A stretch of 38,401 bases of DNA from the IMG/VR virus record IMGVR_UViG_3300049793_000034, positions 1 to 38,401 of that record; one strand, 5' to 3'. Within the stretch, counting starts at the first letter, position 1. Each line of letters opens with the position of its first letter. Shown in pieces: positions 14,514 to 20,633 of the stretch. Origin of the DNA: a virus. The notes below the pieces were generated by a model. That model saw only the letters and a list, made by a program, of their open reading frames with translations. It was not told the DNA's origin and ran no database searches. The translations under genes and the position numbers were made by a program.

Positions 14514-14986
14514 GCTTTCGGCTCCTGTTTATCGGCGCTGTGCTTGGCTATCAGAGCGCGGCGTCTGTATAGCGGAATGGTGTATTTGGCGGCTTTGGCT
14601 GGCGTTGCTTTTTTCAGCAAGTCATAGACCTTTGCTCCAGCGGCCATCAAGCCGTCCTCGCACATGTAGGCTGCCGGTTCATCTTCATAGACGCTGTGTC
14701 CAGCCAATACCGCACGCAGCTTGCTAACGCCTGCATCACGAATGACGCCATCGACTGCATCGTCAAGCGCCCACTGAATCGCCTCCAGCATCTCCGCATT
14801 AACCTCACGCAGCCTGTCGCGCTCGGCTGTGATTTCATCAAGCTCTGGCTTCATCGTGGCCTTGCAAATATTGTAGGCCTCATCCTGAGCCAGCTTGAAC
14901 TCGTCATCAATCAGGCCATTCAGTCGGTTTGTGCTTCTGTGCCATAGCTCAGTCAGCAGATTCAAATCTTTTTGCGGGATGGTCAT
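14510..14986 (-). CDS. Coiled-coil accessory protein with Ea22-like tail
   Basis: A 158-residue protein, ATG 14986. Residues about 25-80 form a long charged helix (ELDEITAERDRLREVNAEMLEAIQ in pieces), likely a coiled coil. The C-terminus has EPAAYMCEDG and IPLYRRRAL, an ending often found on Ea22-like proteins. It contains the second copy of a 17-bp sequence (14558-14574) that also occurs at 10772-10788. Function is unknown. Confidence 0.62.
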   Translation of the reverse strand: MTIPQKDLNLLTELWHRSTNRLNGLIDDEFKLAQDEAYNICKATMKPELDEITAERDRLREVNAEMLEAIQWALDDAVDGVIRDAGVSKLRAVLAGHSVYEDEPAAYMCEDGLMAAGAKVYDLLKKATPAKAAKYTIPLYRRRALIAKHSADKQEPKA

Positions 14987-14998
14987 GTTGGGTTCCGG

Positions 14999-15400
14999 TT
15001 AGGCTGATGGAGCTGGCGGATATTTCGCTGTGTGGGCGGCGATAGCGGCGTTCAGTCCATCATGTGTAGGGCAATCAGCGTGACCAACAAAGTCCATTCG
15101 GTAGCCATCTGGGTAATGCTTCTTGAAGGTTTCGTGACGATCTTCGCGGGTGCCTTCCAAAATCCCAAGGTCTGCGCGCATGTATCCTTCGGATGAGCAA
15201 AGATGAGAGCCGAGGGCTTCGCCATCTGCCGAGATCAACTGAGCGTGCATGAAGCCAGTTGAGCCGCCATTGTTGAATCCGTAGATCACTGGCAATTCGT
15301 TCACTGGCTTATTGTGCGGATTGAACTCGGCATAACCGCGCCCGCGATGAGCCGCGAGAAATTCCGCTTCGTATTGTGCTGCCGCTGCTGCTGTAGTCAT
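14999..15400 (-). CDS. Hypothetical protein
   Basis: A 133-residue protein, ATG 15400, preceded by GAGAAGGATAAAC. It starts with an Ala-rich helix (TTAAAAAQYEAEFLAAHRG), then has a mixed alpha/beta core (LPVIYGFNNGGSTGFMHAQL, then CSSEGYMRADLGI) and ends with HPD-unrelated HADCPTHDGLNAAIAAH. I do not recognise a named family. Spacing of 13 nt to the next gene fits the operon. Confidence 0.65.
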   Translation of the reverse strand: MTTAAAAAQYEAEFLAAHRGRGYAEFNPHNKPVNELPVIYGFNNGGSTGFMHAQLISADGEALGSHLCSSEGYMRADLGILEGTREDRHETFKKHYPDGYRMDFVGHADCPTHDGLNAAIAAHTAKYPPAPSA

Positions 15401-15434
15401 GTTTATCCTTCTCGTTGTTTGTAGTGGGTTGGGG

Positions 15435-15695
15435 TTAGGACTCGGATTCGAGAACGTTGTGCGTCATGCTTTCGATGATCTGCGTCGTCAGCTCCGTCGT
15501 CAGCGCTTTGGTGTGCGTCACCATGCTTTCAGCCACTACTTTCAGGATTGCGTCAACGTGATGAGGTTGCAGCACAACTTCCACCGTGCCGCCAGTGCCG
15601 CTAAATTTGATCTTGCCGCCTACTGACTTGGGCGCAATGCCACTGGATACGAAATCATAGGAATTGCGGCGGATTAAAAGTTCTTCGAGTTGCAT
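15435..15695 (-). CDS. Hypothetical protein
   Basis: An 86-residue protein with ATG 15695 behind a good GGGAG site. The N-terminal half is strand-like (LIRRNSYDFVSSGIAPKSVGGKI), and the C-terminal half is a Thr/Val-rich helix ending in acidic residues. No family is recognised. Confidence 0.63.
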   Translation of the reverse strand: MQLEELLIRRNSYDFVSSGIAPKSVGGKIKFSGTGGTVEVVLQPHHVDAILKVVAESMVTHTKALTTELTTQIIESMTHNVLESES

Positions 15696-15721
15696 GTTTG
15701 TATCTCCCGTTGATAAATAGA

Positions 15722-15919
15722 TTAATTGCCGCGAGGCTCAACACCTGAGCCACGGCAATCAATGCAGCGCGAATCCTCGACCGGCCCATACAAGCCAGCG
15801 CCAGAGCCGCGACAAGTGCCGCAAATCGCATCGTCCTGCATTTCCTCGCCTTCCTCCTCCTCATGCTCATGAAGGGATTTGATGTAGAGGCTGCGCTTGT
15901 GGGGTCTGTAGAGAGGCAT
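15722..15919 (-). CDS. DnaJ-type zinc-ribbon (CxxCxGxG) small protein
   Basis: A 65-residue protein, ATG 15919 after a GGAGG site. Two CxxCxGxG motifs (CGTCRGSG about residue 33, CIDCRGSG about residue 52) form one complete zinc site as in the DnaJ Cys-rich domain. The N-terminus is His/Glu-rich (HEHEEEEGEE). The same operon encodes a J-domain protein at 11396-11998, so a J-domain and a DnaJ-like zinc ribbon exist as separate polypeptides. A joint role is speculative. Confidence 0.72.
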   Translation of the reverse strand: MPLYRPHKRSLYIKSLHEHEEEEGEEMQDDAICGTCRGSGAGLYGPVEDSRCIDCRGSGVEPRGN

Positions 15920-15922
15920 GAT

Positions 15923-16099
15923 TTAGGCCTCCGCACTTTGAGCAATGCGGAAAGCTTCTTCGCTGAAAAGAGCCGCGCTATGACGATCCGCTGCGATGAA
16001 ATCCTCGCTGTCTGCCATTTTCTGACCACTGGCAAAACTCATAAACAGCTCGCAAGATTCCGCCATGCCGATAATTGCAAGCTTCTGTTCTTCAGTCAT
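15923..16099 (-). CDS. Small helical hypothetical protein
   Basis: ATG 16099 with AAGGGGC upstream gives 58 residues, starting MTEEQKLAIIGMAESCELF. It is entirely helical by pattern, with acidic ends. The gene ends inside the ribosome-binding site of the next one. No family is recognised. Confidence 0.62.
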   Translation of the reverse strand: MTEEQKLAIIGMAESCELFMSFASGQKMADSEDFIAADRHSAALFSEEAFRIAQSAEA

Positions 16100-16101
16100 G
16101 A

Positions 16102-16230
16102 TTAGCGCCCCTTGCAAAATGGGAGGATCAGCAGATCGGGGTAAGTCGCTTGAAGGTAGCTCTTGTCGTCGCTGATTTCGACGATGCGGCCTGACTTGGA
16201 GTAGGCGGCATATTGGCGGTTAAAACTCAT
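16102..16230 (-). CDS. First gene of the leftward operon, 42-residue protein
   Basis: ATG at 16228-16230 is preceded by AGGAGATCC, a strong site, about 50 nt downstream of the leftward promoter. The 42-residue product reads MSFNRQYAAYSKSGRIVEIS, continues with a Lys/Tyr segment, and ends LLILPFCKGR. It is probably a real small gene because of its strong initiation site and position. Function is unknown. Confidence 0.62.
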   Translation of the reverse strand: MSFNRQYAAYSKSGRIVEISDDKSYLQATYPDLLILPFCKGR

Positions 16231-16287
16231 GGTGGATCTCCTGAATGCCTTGTGGGGCGGGAACCGATCAAAGTGACCGTGAGACAG

Positions 16288-16316
16288 ATGCTACTCGCAT
16301 GTTTTGGCCGTGTCAA
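16288..16316 (-). promoter_or_regulatory. Leftward early promoter
   Basis: On the minus strand, consensus TTGACA (16311-16316) is followed by a 17-nt spacer and TAGCAT (16288-16293). Transcription would start near 16281 and read into the 42-residue gene at 16230. This is the only strong minus-strand promoter I see for the 9-kb operon. Confidence 0.7.
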
Positions 16317-16338
16317 ACATTATTTGCAGTTGCGCAAC
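16299..16338. promoter_or_regulatory. Candidate operators in the divergent control region
   Basis: Two inverted repeats lie between the divergent promoters. ATGTTT (16299-16304) and AAACAT (16315-16320) flank 10 nt and cover the leftward -35. GTTGCGCAAC (16329-16338) is a perfect 10-bp palindrome over the rightward -35. They are natural binding sites for the ribbon-helix-helix protein encoded just to the right, but this is an inference. Confidence 0.45.
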
Positions 16339-16358
16339 AATGAAGCCGTCTGTACACT
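16330..16358 (+). promoter_or_regulatory. Rightward early promoter
   Basis: TTGCGC (16330-16335), a 17-nt spacer, then TACACT (16353-16358). The -35 is weak and overlaps the palindrome 16329-16338, so the promoter looks made to be controlled. The predicted start is just upstream of the ribosome-binding site AGGAG (16371-16375) of the regulator gene. Confidence 0.5.
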
Positions 16359-16381
16359 ATGCCGACACATAGGAGTGATGT

Positions 16382-16552
16382 ATGCCAAAAACCAAAAAGC
16401 TAGTGCCAACACGCAAAGCCGCGCCTCGTCAGATGGTGGCATTGCGACTAGACCTAAAGACGCTGCAATTCATCGACGCAATCGCCTTGGAAGAAGATCG
16501 CAGCCGGTCTAGTGTGATCGCGCGTATTCTCAAGGCTGAGATGCCTAAGTAA
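16382..16552 (+). CDS. Ribbon-helix-helix (Arc/CopG-type) regulator
   Basis: A 56-residue protein with ATG 16382 behind TAGGAG. After a basic N-terminal arm (PKTKKLVPTRKAAPRQ), a short strand (MVALRLDL) leads into helix A (KTLQFIDAIALEE), a turn (DRSRS), and helix B (SVIARILKAEM). This is the RHH dimer fold of Arc, Mnt and CopG, which binds DNA with paired strands. It is the first rightward gene and faces the leftward operon, with palindromes in between, so it is the best candidate for the early-gene switch or autorepressor of this phage. Confidence 0.75.
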   Translation: MPKTKKLVPTRKAAPRQMVALRLDLKTLQFIDAIALEEDRSRSSVIARILKAEMPK

Positions 16553-16576
16553 TTTTCGTAACCAAAGGAGCGGGAA

Positions 16577-16900
16577 ATGGACAAATATTCAGGTGGCGCT
16601 ATTGGCGGTGGAATTGCATATCAGGGAAATGCATCGCAACCATGCCCAGCAGAGCGCCAATCCCACGTTCGCCAATCTCTCAGTGATTTAGAGGAAATCG
16701 TAACGCGCAACCAGAGTTTGATCGAACGTCTCGCTGGTCGCCTTTCGAGTGTTCTTGCCAATCGTCCTTTAGATGCGACTGCTAACAAGCAAACAGAAAG
16801 CTATAAAGTTGGTCTTGCTTCGGAAATCAGTGCTTCGGTTGCGCGCCTCAGTGCGCAATCTGTGCAGCTCAATGAACTTCTGGAAACGCTCGAACTGTAA
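16577..16900 (+). CDS. Hypothetical protein with helical core
   Basis: A 107-residue protein, ATG 16577 behind AAGGAGCGGG. The Gly-rich N-terminus (YSGGAIGGGIAYQGN) precedes helices with heptad-like Leu spacing (LIERLAGRLSSVLANRP, then LASEISASVARLSAQSVQL). It is likely a small oligomer. It lies just behind the RHH gene and just before a terminator. Function is unknown. Confidence 0.66.
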   Translation: MDKYSGGAIGGGIAYQGNASQPCPAERQSHVRQSLSDLEEIVTRNQSLIERLAGRLSSVLANRPLDATANKQTESYKVGLASEISASVARLSAQSVQLNELLETLEL

Positions 16901-16946
16901 TCCCTCCCCCGCCGCCTACATGCTCCATAGCGTAGACGGCATTCAA

Positions 16947-16975
16947 CCCGCAGTGTCAAAGCTGCGGGCCTTTTT
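16947..16975 (+). terminator. Rho-independent terminator after the first rightward genes
   Basis: CCCGCAG (16947-16953) and CTGCGGG (16962-16968) form a 7-bp stem, followed by CC and five T residues. It separates the regulator pair from the replication genes, so it may attenuate or time their expression. Confidence 0.75.
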
Positions 16976-16987
16976 ATGGAGATGAAT

Positions 16988-17251
16988 ATGGCTAACCGTT
17001 ATGGCCGGAATCAGAAGCGTAAGCATAGGGCCGAGATTGAATCTTTGCGTCGGATTCTTGATTACGAGCGCAATTATGCTGATGGTCTTGAGCGCCGCGT
17101 ATATGCTGAGGCCAGAGAGCGTTTCCACATGGAGACGGACATCATGCGAGAACAGTTGAATAAATGCTTTGAGATCATCGCTAATTTTAAAGCTATTACT
17201 CAGCCTCACATGATTATATCCAATCATAAACTGCAAGAGCTGCTCGGATGA
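16988..17251 (+). CDS. Basic helical hypothetical protein
   Basis: ATG codons occur at 16976, 16982 and 16988. GGAG at 16978-16981 is correctly spaced only for 16988, giving 87 residues. It starts MANRYGRNQKRKHRAEI, strongly basic, then has a long charged helix that may form a coiled coil. Similar RYGRNQKR-type starts occur on small early phage proteins (from memory). It begins 13 nt after the terminator, so read-through or antitermination would be needed unless a promoter is hidden. Confidence 0.62.
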   Translation: MANRYGRNQKRKHRAEIESLRRILDYERNYADGLERRVYAEARERFHMETDIMREQLNKCFEIIANFKAITQPHMIISNHKLQELLG

Positions 17252-17406
17252 AAGAACAGCCACACGATGACATTCCTGGCTTCGGCCCATTAAGCCCCGA
17301 ACACAAGGCACAAGGCTGGCTAACTGGCCTCGATCTACTTCCGCTGCTTGAACAAATAGCGCGCCAGAAGTCCGACAATCGCAAGAAGGAGAGGTTTGAG
17401 CGCTAG
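17248..17406 (+). CDS. Small hypothetical protein
   Basis: A 52-residue frame with ATG 17248 overlapping the preceding stop as ATGA. It reads MKEQPHDDIPGFGPLSPEHK, then a helix WLTGLDLLPLLEQIARQ, and a basic end. The 4-base overlap and protein-like composition support coding. No family is recognised. Confidence 0.58.
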   Translation: MKEQPHDDIPGFGPLSPEHKAQGWLTGLDLLPLLEQIARQKSDNRKKERFER

Positions 17407-17530
17407 ACAATAAGAAGATTCAGTTTTAACATTGCAACAGGTTGGGATTAATTACCCCCGATGGCAAAGTCTACCCGTGCCGCATCACGGAATAGAGCCG
17501 CCACCTACTAACTTGTGCGGAGGTTTTAAA

Positions 17531-17650
17531 ATGTCAGATTATGCGCGTTACGAGTCTCTCAAGGCTCAATGGATTCGCCAGAATCCAAAAGCATCGCCAT
17601 CCCAATACGAAGCAGCCATGCGCGCCATTGCCAAGCAGTGTGGCGTATGA
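17531..17650 (+). CDS. Small conserved-type phage protein (39 residues)
   Basis: ATG 17531 is preceded by GCGGAGG at good spacing. The 39-residue product (SDYARYESLKAQWIRQNPKA, then SPSQYEAAMRAIAKQCGV) is a two-helix protein of a kind seen beside replication genes in many tailed phages. It overlaps the helicase-loader gene by ATGA. The region 17407-17530 before it holds no convincing gene. Confidence 0.65.
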   Translation: MSDYARYESLKAQWIRQNPKASPSQYEAAMRAIAKQCGV

Positions 17651-18363
17651 GCGGCGATTGGATGAAGGTCGAACTAGACCTGCCGGATAAGCCGGAAGTA
17701 TTCCGCATCGCCTCAATCTTGTCACTAGACCCCGATTCCGTTGTTGGGAAGCTCGTTCGCGTCTGGTCTTGGTTCGATAAACACACAGAAGATGGTAACG
17801 CTCACAGCGTTACCTTTGCGTTAGTAGATCGTATAACTGGCGTTACCGGATTCGCGGAAGCGATGACGTTTGCTGGCTGGCTTGAGCAGGAAGGGAGCAT
17901 CCTGAGAATCCCAAAGTTTGAGCGCCATAATGGGAAAACCGCGAAGAATCGCGCACTTACAGCAAAAAGGGTAGCTTCGCACAAGGTCAAAACTAACGCT
18001 GATGGTAACGATAAAGGTAACGCTGCCATCGTTAGCGATGCGTTACCTAGAGAAGAGAAGAGAAGAGAAGATATAAAAGAAAAGAATACGCGCAAGCGCG
18101 TTGTGTCTATTCAGACTTTACTCCCTCCTGATTTCTCAATCAGCGAAAGAGTCCGCAAATGGGCAACTGATAAAGGTCACACAAAGCTCGAAGCACACCT
18201 TGAACACTTTGCGGGAACTGCTAGAGCTAAGGGCTACAAATACACCGATTGGGACGAAGCGTTTATGAACGCCATCCGATCGAACTGGGCGCAGGTCGGC
18301 GGGAATTCCCGTTCGCCTAGTTCCGAGCCGCCCACAAATTACTGGAAAGCGGGAGAGATGTAA
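17647..18363 (+). CDS. Replication initiation / helicase loader-type protein
   Basis: The start ATG 17647 overlaps the preceding stop (ATGA), giving 238 residues. The N-terminal ~110 residues match a conserved phage replication domain: DWMKVELDLPDKPEVFRIA, VGKLVRVWSWFDKHTEDGNA, VTGFAEAMTFAGWL, FERHNGKTAKNRALTAKR. A Lys/Arg/Glu-rich linker follows. The C-terminal ~60 residues (VRKWATDKGHTKLEAHLEHF, then YTDWDEAFMNAIRSNWAQ) look like the DnaT/lambda-P-type domain that contacts ssDNA and loads helicase. The DnaB helicase gene follows directly, overlapping by one base. Confidence 0.8.
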   Translation: MSGDWMKVELDLPDKPEVFRIASILSLDPDSVVGKLVRVWSWFDKHTEDGNAHSVTFALVDRITGVTGFAEAMTFAGWLEQEGSILRIPKFERHNGKTAKNRALTAKRVASHKVKTNADGNDKGNAAIVSDALPREEKRREDIKEKNTRKRVVSIQTLLPPDFSISERVRKWATDKGHTKLEAHLEHFAGTARAKGYKYTDWDEAFMNAIRSNWAQVGGNSRSPSSEPPTNYWKAGEM

Positions 18364-19667
18364 TGCAAGCCAAACTCCCCCCGCACAACATCGAAGCCGA
18401 GCAAACCGTACTTGGCGCGCTTCTTTTGGACGATGCCCGATTTATCGAAGTGGCTGCGATCGTCTCGCCGAATGATTTCTACCGGCAAGACCACGGAACC
18501 ATATTTGCGGCCATGATCGAGCTTCACCGTAAATCCAAGCGGCTAGACTTCATCACGCTGACAAGCTTCCTCAGTGACGCAGGAACGCTGGAAGATGTTG
18601 GGGGTATGTCCTACGTCGGAACCCTGTCAAACGACACTGGCAGCGCCGTTGGCGTTGTCCTGCACGCGGAAATTGTGCGCGATCGGGCAAAGCGGCGTGA
18701 GGCCATCCGAATCTGCTCAGAGATCAGCGTAGCGGCTTATGGCTCGGATGCTGACGAGCTAGCTTCCATGTTGTCGATCGCCGTTGATTCTCTCAATAAA
18801 AAGACACAAGCTAAGGCGATCAAGTTTCAGGCATCCGTGGATCTTGCGATCGTAGCAATGCAGGCCAATGCCGATCGGCGTCGGGCTGGCGGTGTTATCG
18901 GCGTGCCTACTGGTATTCCGTCGATCGATCAGCGCCTAGGCGGTCTTTACGGCCCTCGCCTGATTGTTCTGGCAGCGCGTCCAGGAGGCGGAAAGTCGGC
19001 GCTAATTAATCAGATCGGCCTCTATGCGGCTAATCGCGGCCGCGCCGGTCTAATCGTCAGCCTTGAGATGGGAACCGAAGAATTGGCAATGCGCGGCATG
19101 GCGAATCTGAGCGGCGAGAACCTAACCAAAATCACGCATGGATACGATGACGAGGGCCAAAGAGCTTGCGACAAAACTTCTACGATCGGCGACGTTCCTT
19201 TATGGTTCGACACTGAAAGCCTAACGCTTAACGCCATCTGCGCACAGATTTCTGCAATGAAGGTTAAGCATGGCATCCAATGGGCCGCAGTCGATCACAT
19301 AGGCCTTGTGGAAACGAAGCAATACAGCACGCGCAATGATCAGATAGGGGCGATTACGCGAACGCTAAAGCAGCTTGCCAAGCGCCTCAATATTCCGATC
19401 ATCGCCCTATCACAGATGAACCGAGGCACTGACGAAACTGCCAAGCCATCCCTGCGATCGCTTAGGGATAGCGGAAACGTAGAGCAAGACGCTGACGTAG
19501 TGATATTCCTCCACGTTGATCCCGCGCAGAAGAATCAGCCCATAAAGCGCGTGGAAGTTGGCTTTGAAAAGAACCGAAACGGGCGTGTCGGCTGGCTAAG
19601 TGAGGAATTCCAGTTTGACGGTGCTTGCCAGACATTTCGCGAAATAGCGCCGAGCGCATATCCCTGA
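18363..19667 (+). CDS. dnaB: Replicative DNA helicase, DnaB family
   Basis: A 434-residue protein with the full DnaB layout. The N-terminal domain starts PPHNIEAEQTVLGALLLDD. The linker helix follows, then the RecA-like motor with Walker A ARPGGGKS (205-212), the SLEMG motif near 233, Walker B around Asp311 (AAVDHIGLV), and the LSQMNRG and LRDSGNVEQDAD motifs (about 349 and 367). It unwinds the fork 5'-3' and recruits primase. The phage carries no polymerase or primase of its own that I can see, so it must use the host replisome. The gene is unusually rich in GATC (18 by eye) and CGATCG (8). Confidence 0.95.
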   Translation: MQAKLPPHNIEAEQTVLGALLLDDARFIEVAAIVSPNDFYRQDHGTIFAAMIELHRKSKRLDFITLTSFLSDAGTLEDVGGMSYVGTLSNDTGSAVGVVLHAEIVRDRAKRREAIRICSEISVAAYGSDADELASMLSIAVDSLNKKTQAKAIKFQASVDLAIVAMQANADRRRAGGVIGVPTGIPSIDQRLGGLYGPRLIVLAARPGGGKSALINQIGLYAANRGRAGLIVSLEMGTEELAMRGMANLSGENLTKITHGYDDEGQRACDKTSTIGDVPLWFDTESLTLNAICAQISAMKVKHGIQWAAVDHIGLVETKQYSTRNDQIGAITRTLKQLAKRLNIPIIALSQMNRGTDETAKPSLRSLRDSGNVEQDADVVIFLHVDPAQKNQPIKRVEVGFEKNRNGRVGWLSEEFQFDGACQTFREIAPSAYP

Positions 19668-19711
19668 AAATTGATAATTCCGGTCAATCGTACAATCCTT
19701 AATTAAAATAT

Positions 19712-19739
19712 TTGACATATTATTTAAACCCTGTATTCT
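19712..19739 (+). promoter_or_regulatory. Promoter after the helicase gene
   Basis: TTGACA (19712-19717), a 16-nt spacer, then TATTCT (19734-19739), in a markedly AT-rich stretch that also holds the palindrome TTAATTAA (19699-19706). It would drive the genes from 19785 to about 22929. Confidence 0.6.
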
Positions 19740-19784
19740 AGGCACATCGGCTCAGGCCAACACGCAGAAAGGGGGAGAAGGAAA

Positions 19785-20018
19785 GTGAACAACCCGCATC
19801 AACTCGACAACAGCCATCTGAAAGCATTGCAGCTCAATCTTTCAAATGAGCGCAGCCGTCTTGATTCCGCGAAAACGAAACAGGAGCGCGAATTGCGCAC
19901 AGTTTGGGTTCGTCAGATCGAACGCGAAATCGAAGCAGAACGTTCCTTTCTCGGCTTCTTGGCAGATCCTGAAATCAACTTGTCTGACGATGAATTGCTT
20001 GCCGAGTTGCAAGCATGA
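19785..20018 (+). CDS. Small charged helical protein
   Basis: A 77-residue protein starting with GTG 19785 behind GGGGGAGAAGG. It is a long charged helix (KALQLNLSNERSRLDSAKTKQERELR) with an acidic end (DDELLAELQA), likely a coiled coil. It overlaps the next gene by ATGA. No family is recognised. Confidence 0.65.
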   Translation: MNNPHQLDNSHLKALQLNLSNERSRLDSAKTKQERELRTVWVRQIEREIEAERSFLGFLADPEINLSDDELLAELQA

Positions 20019-20218
20019 ACGTGCAAGGACTGACCTATCTGGAATTATGCCCCTTTTGCGGAGGCGTTCCAAGATTTAATCAAGCGGGCTTGACTGGTTG
20101 CTGCTATGTCGAATGCACTGGATGTTTCGCGCATTCTAAAGTCGAATCTCCGCATGACACACCTAGCGATAAGATGGCACAAGTTCTAGCAGATCGCTGG
20201 AATAAACGCGTCGCCTAA
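20015..20218 (+). CDS. Lar-like zinc-ribbon protein (second copy)
   Basis: A 67-residue protein with LCPFCGGVPRF (Cys at about 12 and 15), CCYVECTGC, and a C-terminal ADRWNKRV, matching the Lar-type layout. It is diverged from the copy at 8202-8381 and sits in the rightward operon just upstream of the Dam methylase cluster. Having one Lar-like gene in each early operon suggests different partners or timing. Confidence 0.72.
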   Translation: MNVQGLTYLELCPFCGGVPRFNQAGLTGCCYVECTGCFAHSKVESPHDTPSDKMAQVLADRWNKRVA

Positions 20219-20250
20219 CCCCATCACTTCAACACACAGGGAGAGTAGAG

Positions 20251-20463
20251 ATGACCTGCAACTTCACTCAGAAGATACTTTCAGAGCTTAAGCGCGGCCG
20301 CAAAGTCAGTGCATTGACCTGCGCGCGCTGGACTGACTTCCCGTCAAGTAAGGCGACTTCCAGAATTAGTGACCTTCGTCGATTGGGCCACAAGATCAAG
20401 GGCGTCTGGATCAAGAGCAAGACAGGCCGTAGGTTTATGCAATATTCGATGGCCTCCAAATGA
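20251..20463 (+). CDS. Small winged-helix-type DNA-binding protein
   Basis: A 70-residue protein, ATG 20251 behind AGGGAGAG. The pattern TQKILSELKRGRKVSALTCARW, then SSKATSRISDLRRLGHKIKG, then a beta wing (VWIKSKTGRRFMQYSM), fits the small HTH family found in phage early regions. It probably binds DNA; the target is unknown. It overlaps the next gene by ATGA. Confidence 0.7.
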   Translation: MTCNFTQKILSELKRGRKVSALTCARWTDFPSSKATSRISDLRRLGHKIKGVWIKSKTGRRFMQYSMASK

Positions 20464-20633
20464 CCGAGAAGCAAAAGAAGCGCAAGCCGGGTAATCCACG
20501 CACCGAAACCCGCTACATCGGCAACACAGCGACCCTGGAGCGCCATCACTGGCAGAAAGCCGAGCTGATTGGCGACGGGAACAGCAGCAAGGGGATTCGG
20601 CGGGCTTTGGATAAGTATGAGCAAGATAAATGA
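20460..20633 (+). CDS. Small RHH-like basic protein
   Basis: A 57-residue frame with ATG 20460 (ATGA overlap) and a stop overlapping the next ATG. A basic arm (TEKQKKRKPGNPRTETRYIG) leads to a strand and helix region (TLERHHWQKAELIG) and then GNSSKGIRRALDKYE, like the second helix of ribbon-helix-helix proteins. It is a likely DNA-binding protein, and its position between the HTH gene and the methylase gene fits a regulatory role. Confidence 0.62.
   Translation: MTEKQKKRKPGNPRTETRYIGNTATLERHHWQKAELIGDGNSSKGIRRALDKYEQDK

Noticed and set aside
16943-17410. 155-codon minus-strand frame
   Set aside because: It is antisense to the terminator and to two plus-strand genes with good starts and overlaps.
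17470-17515. 16-codon basic frame (MAKSTRAASRNRAATY) before the 39-residue gene
   Set aside because: No ribosome-binding site and nothing beyond composition to support it.
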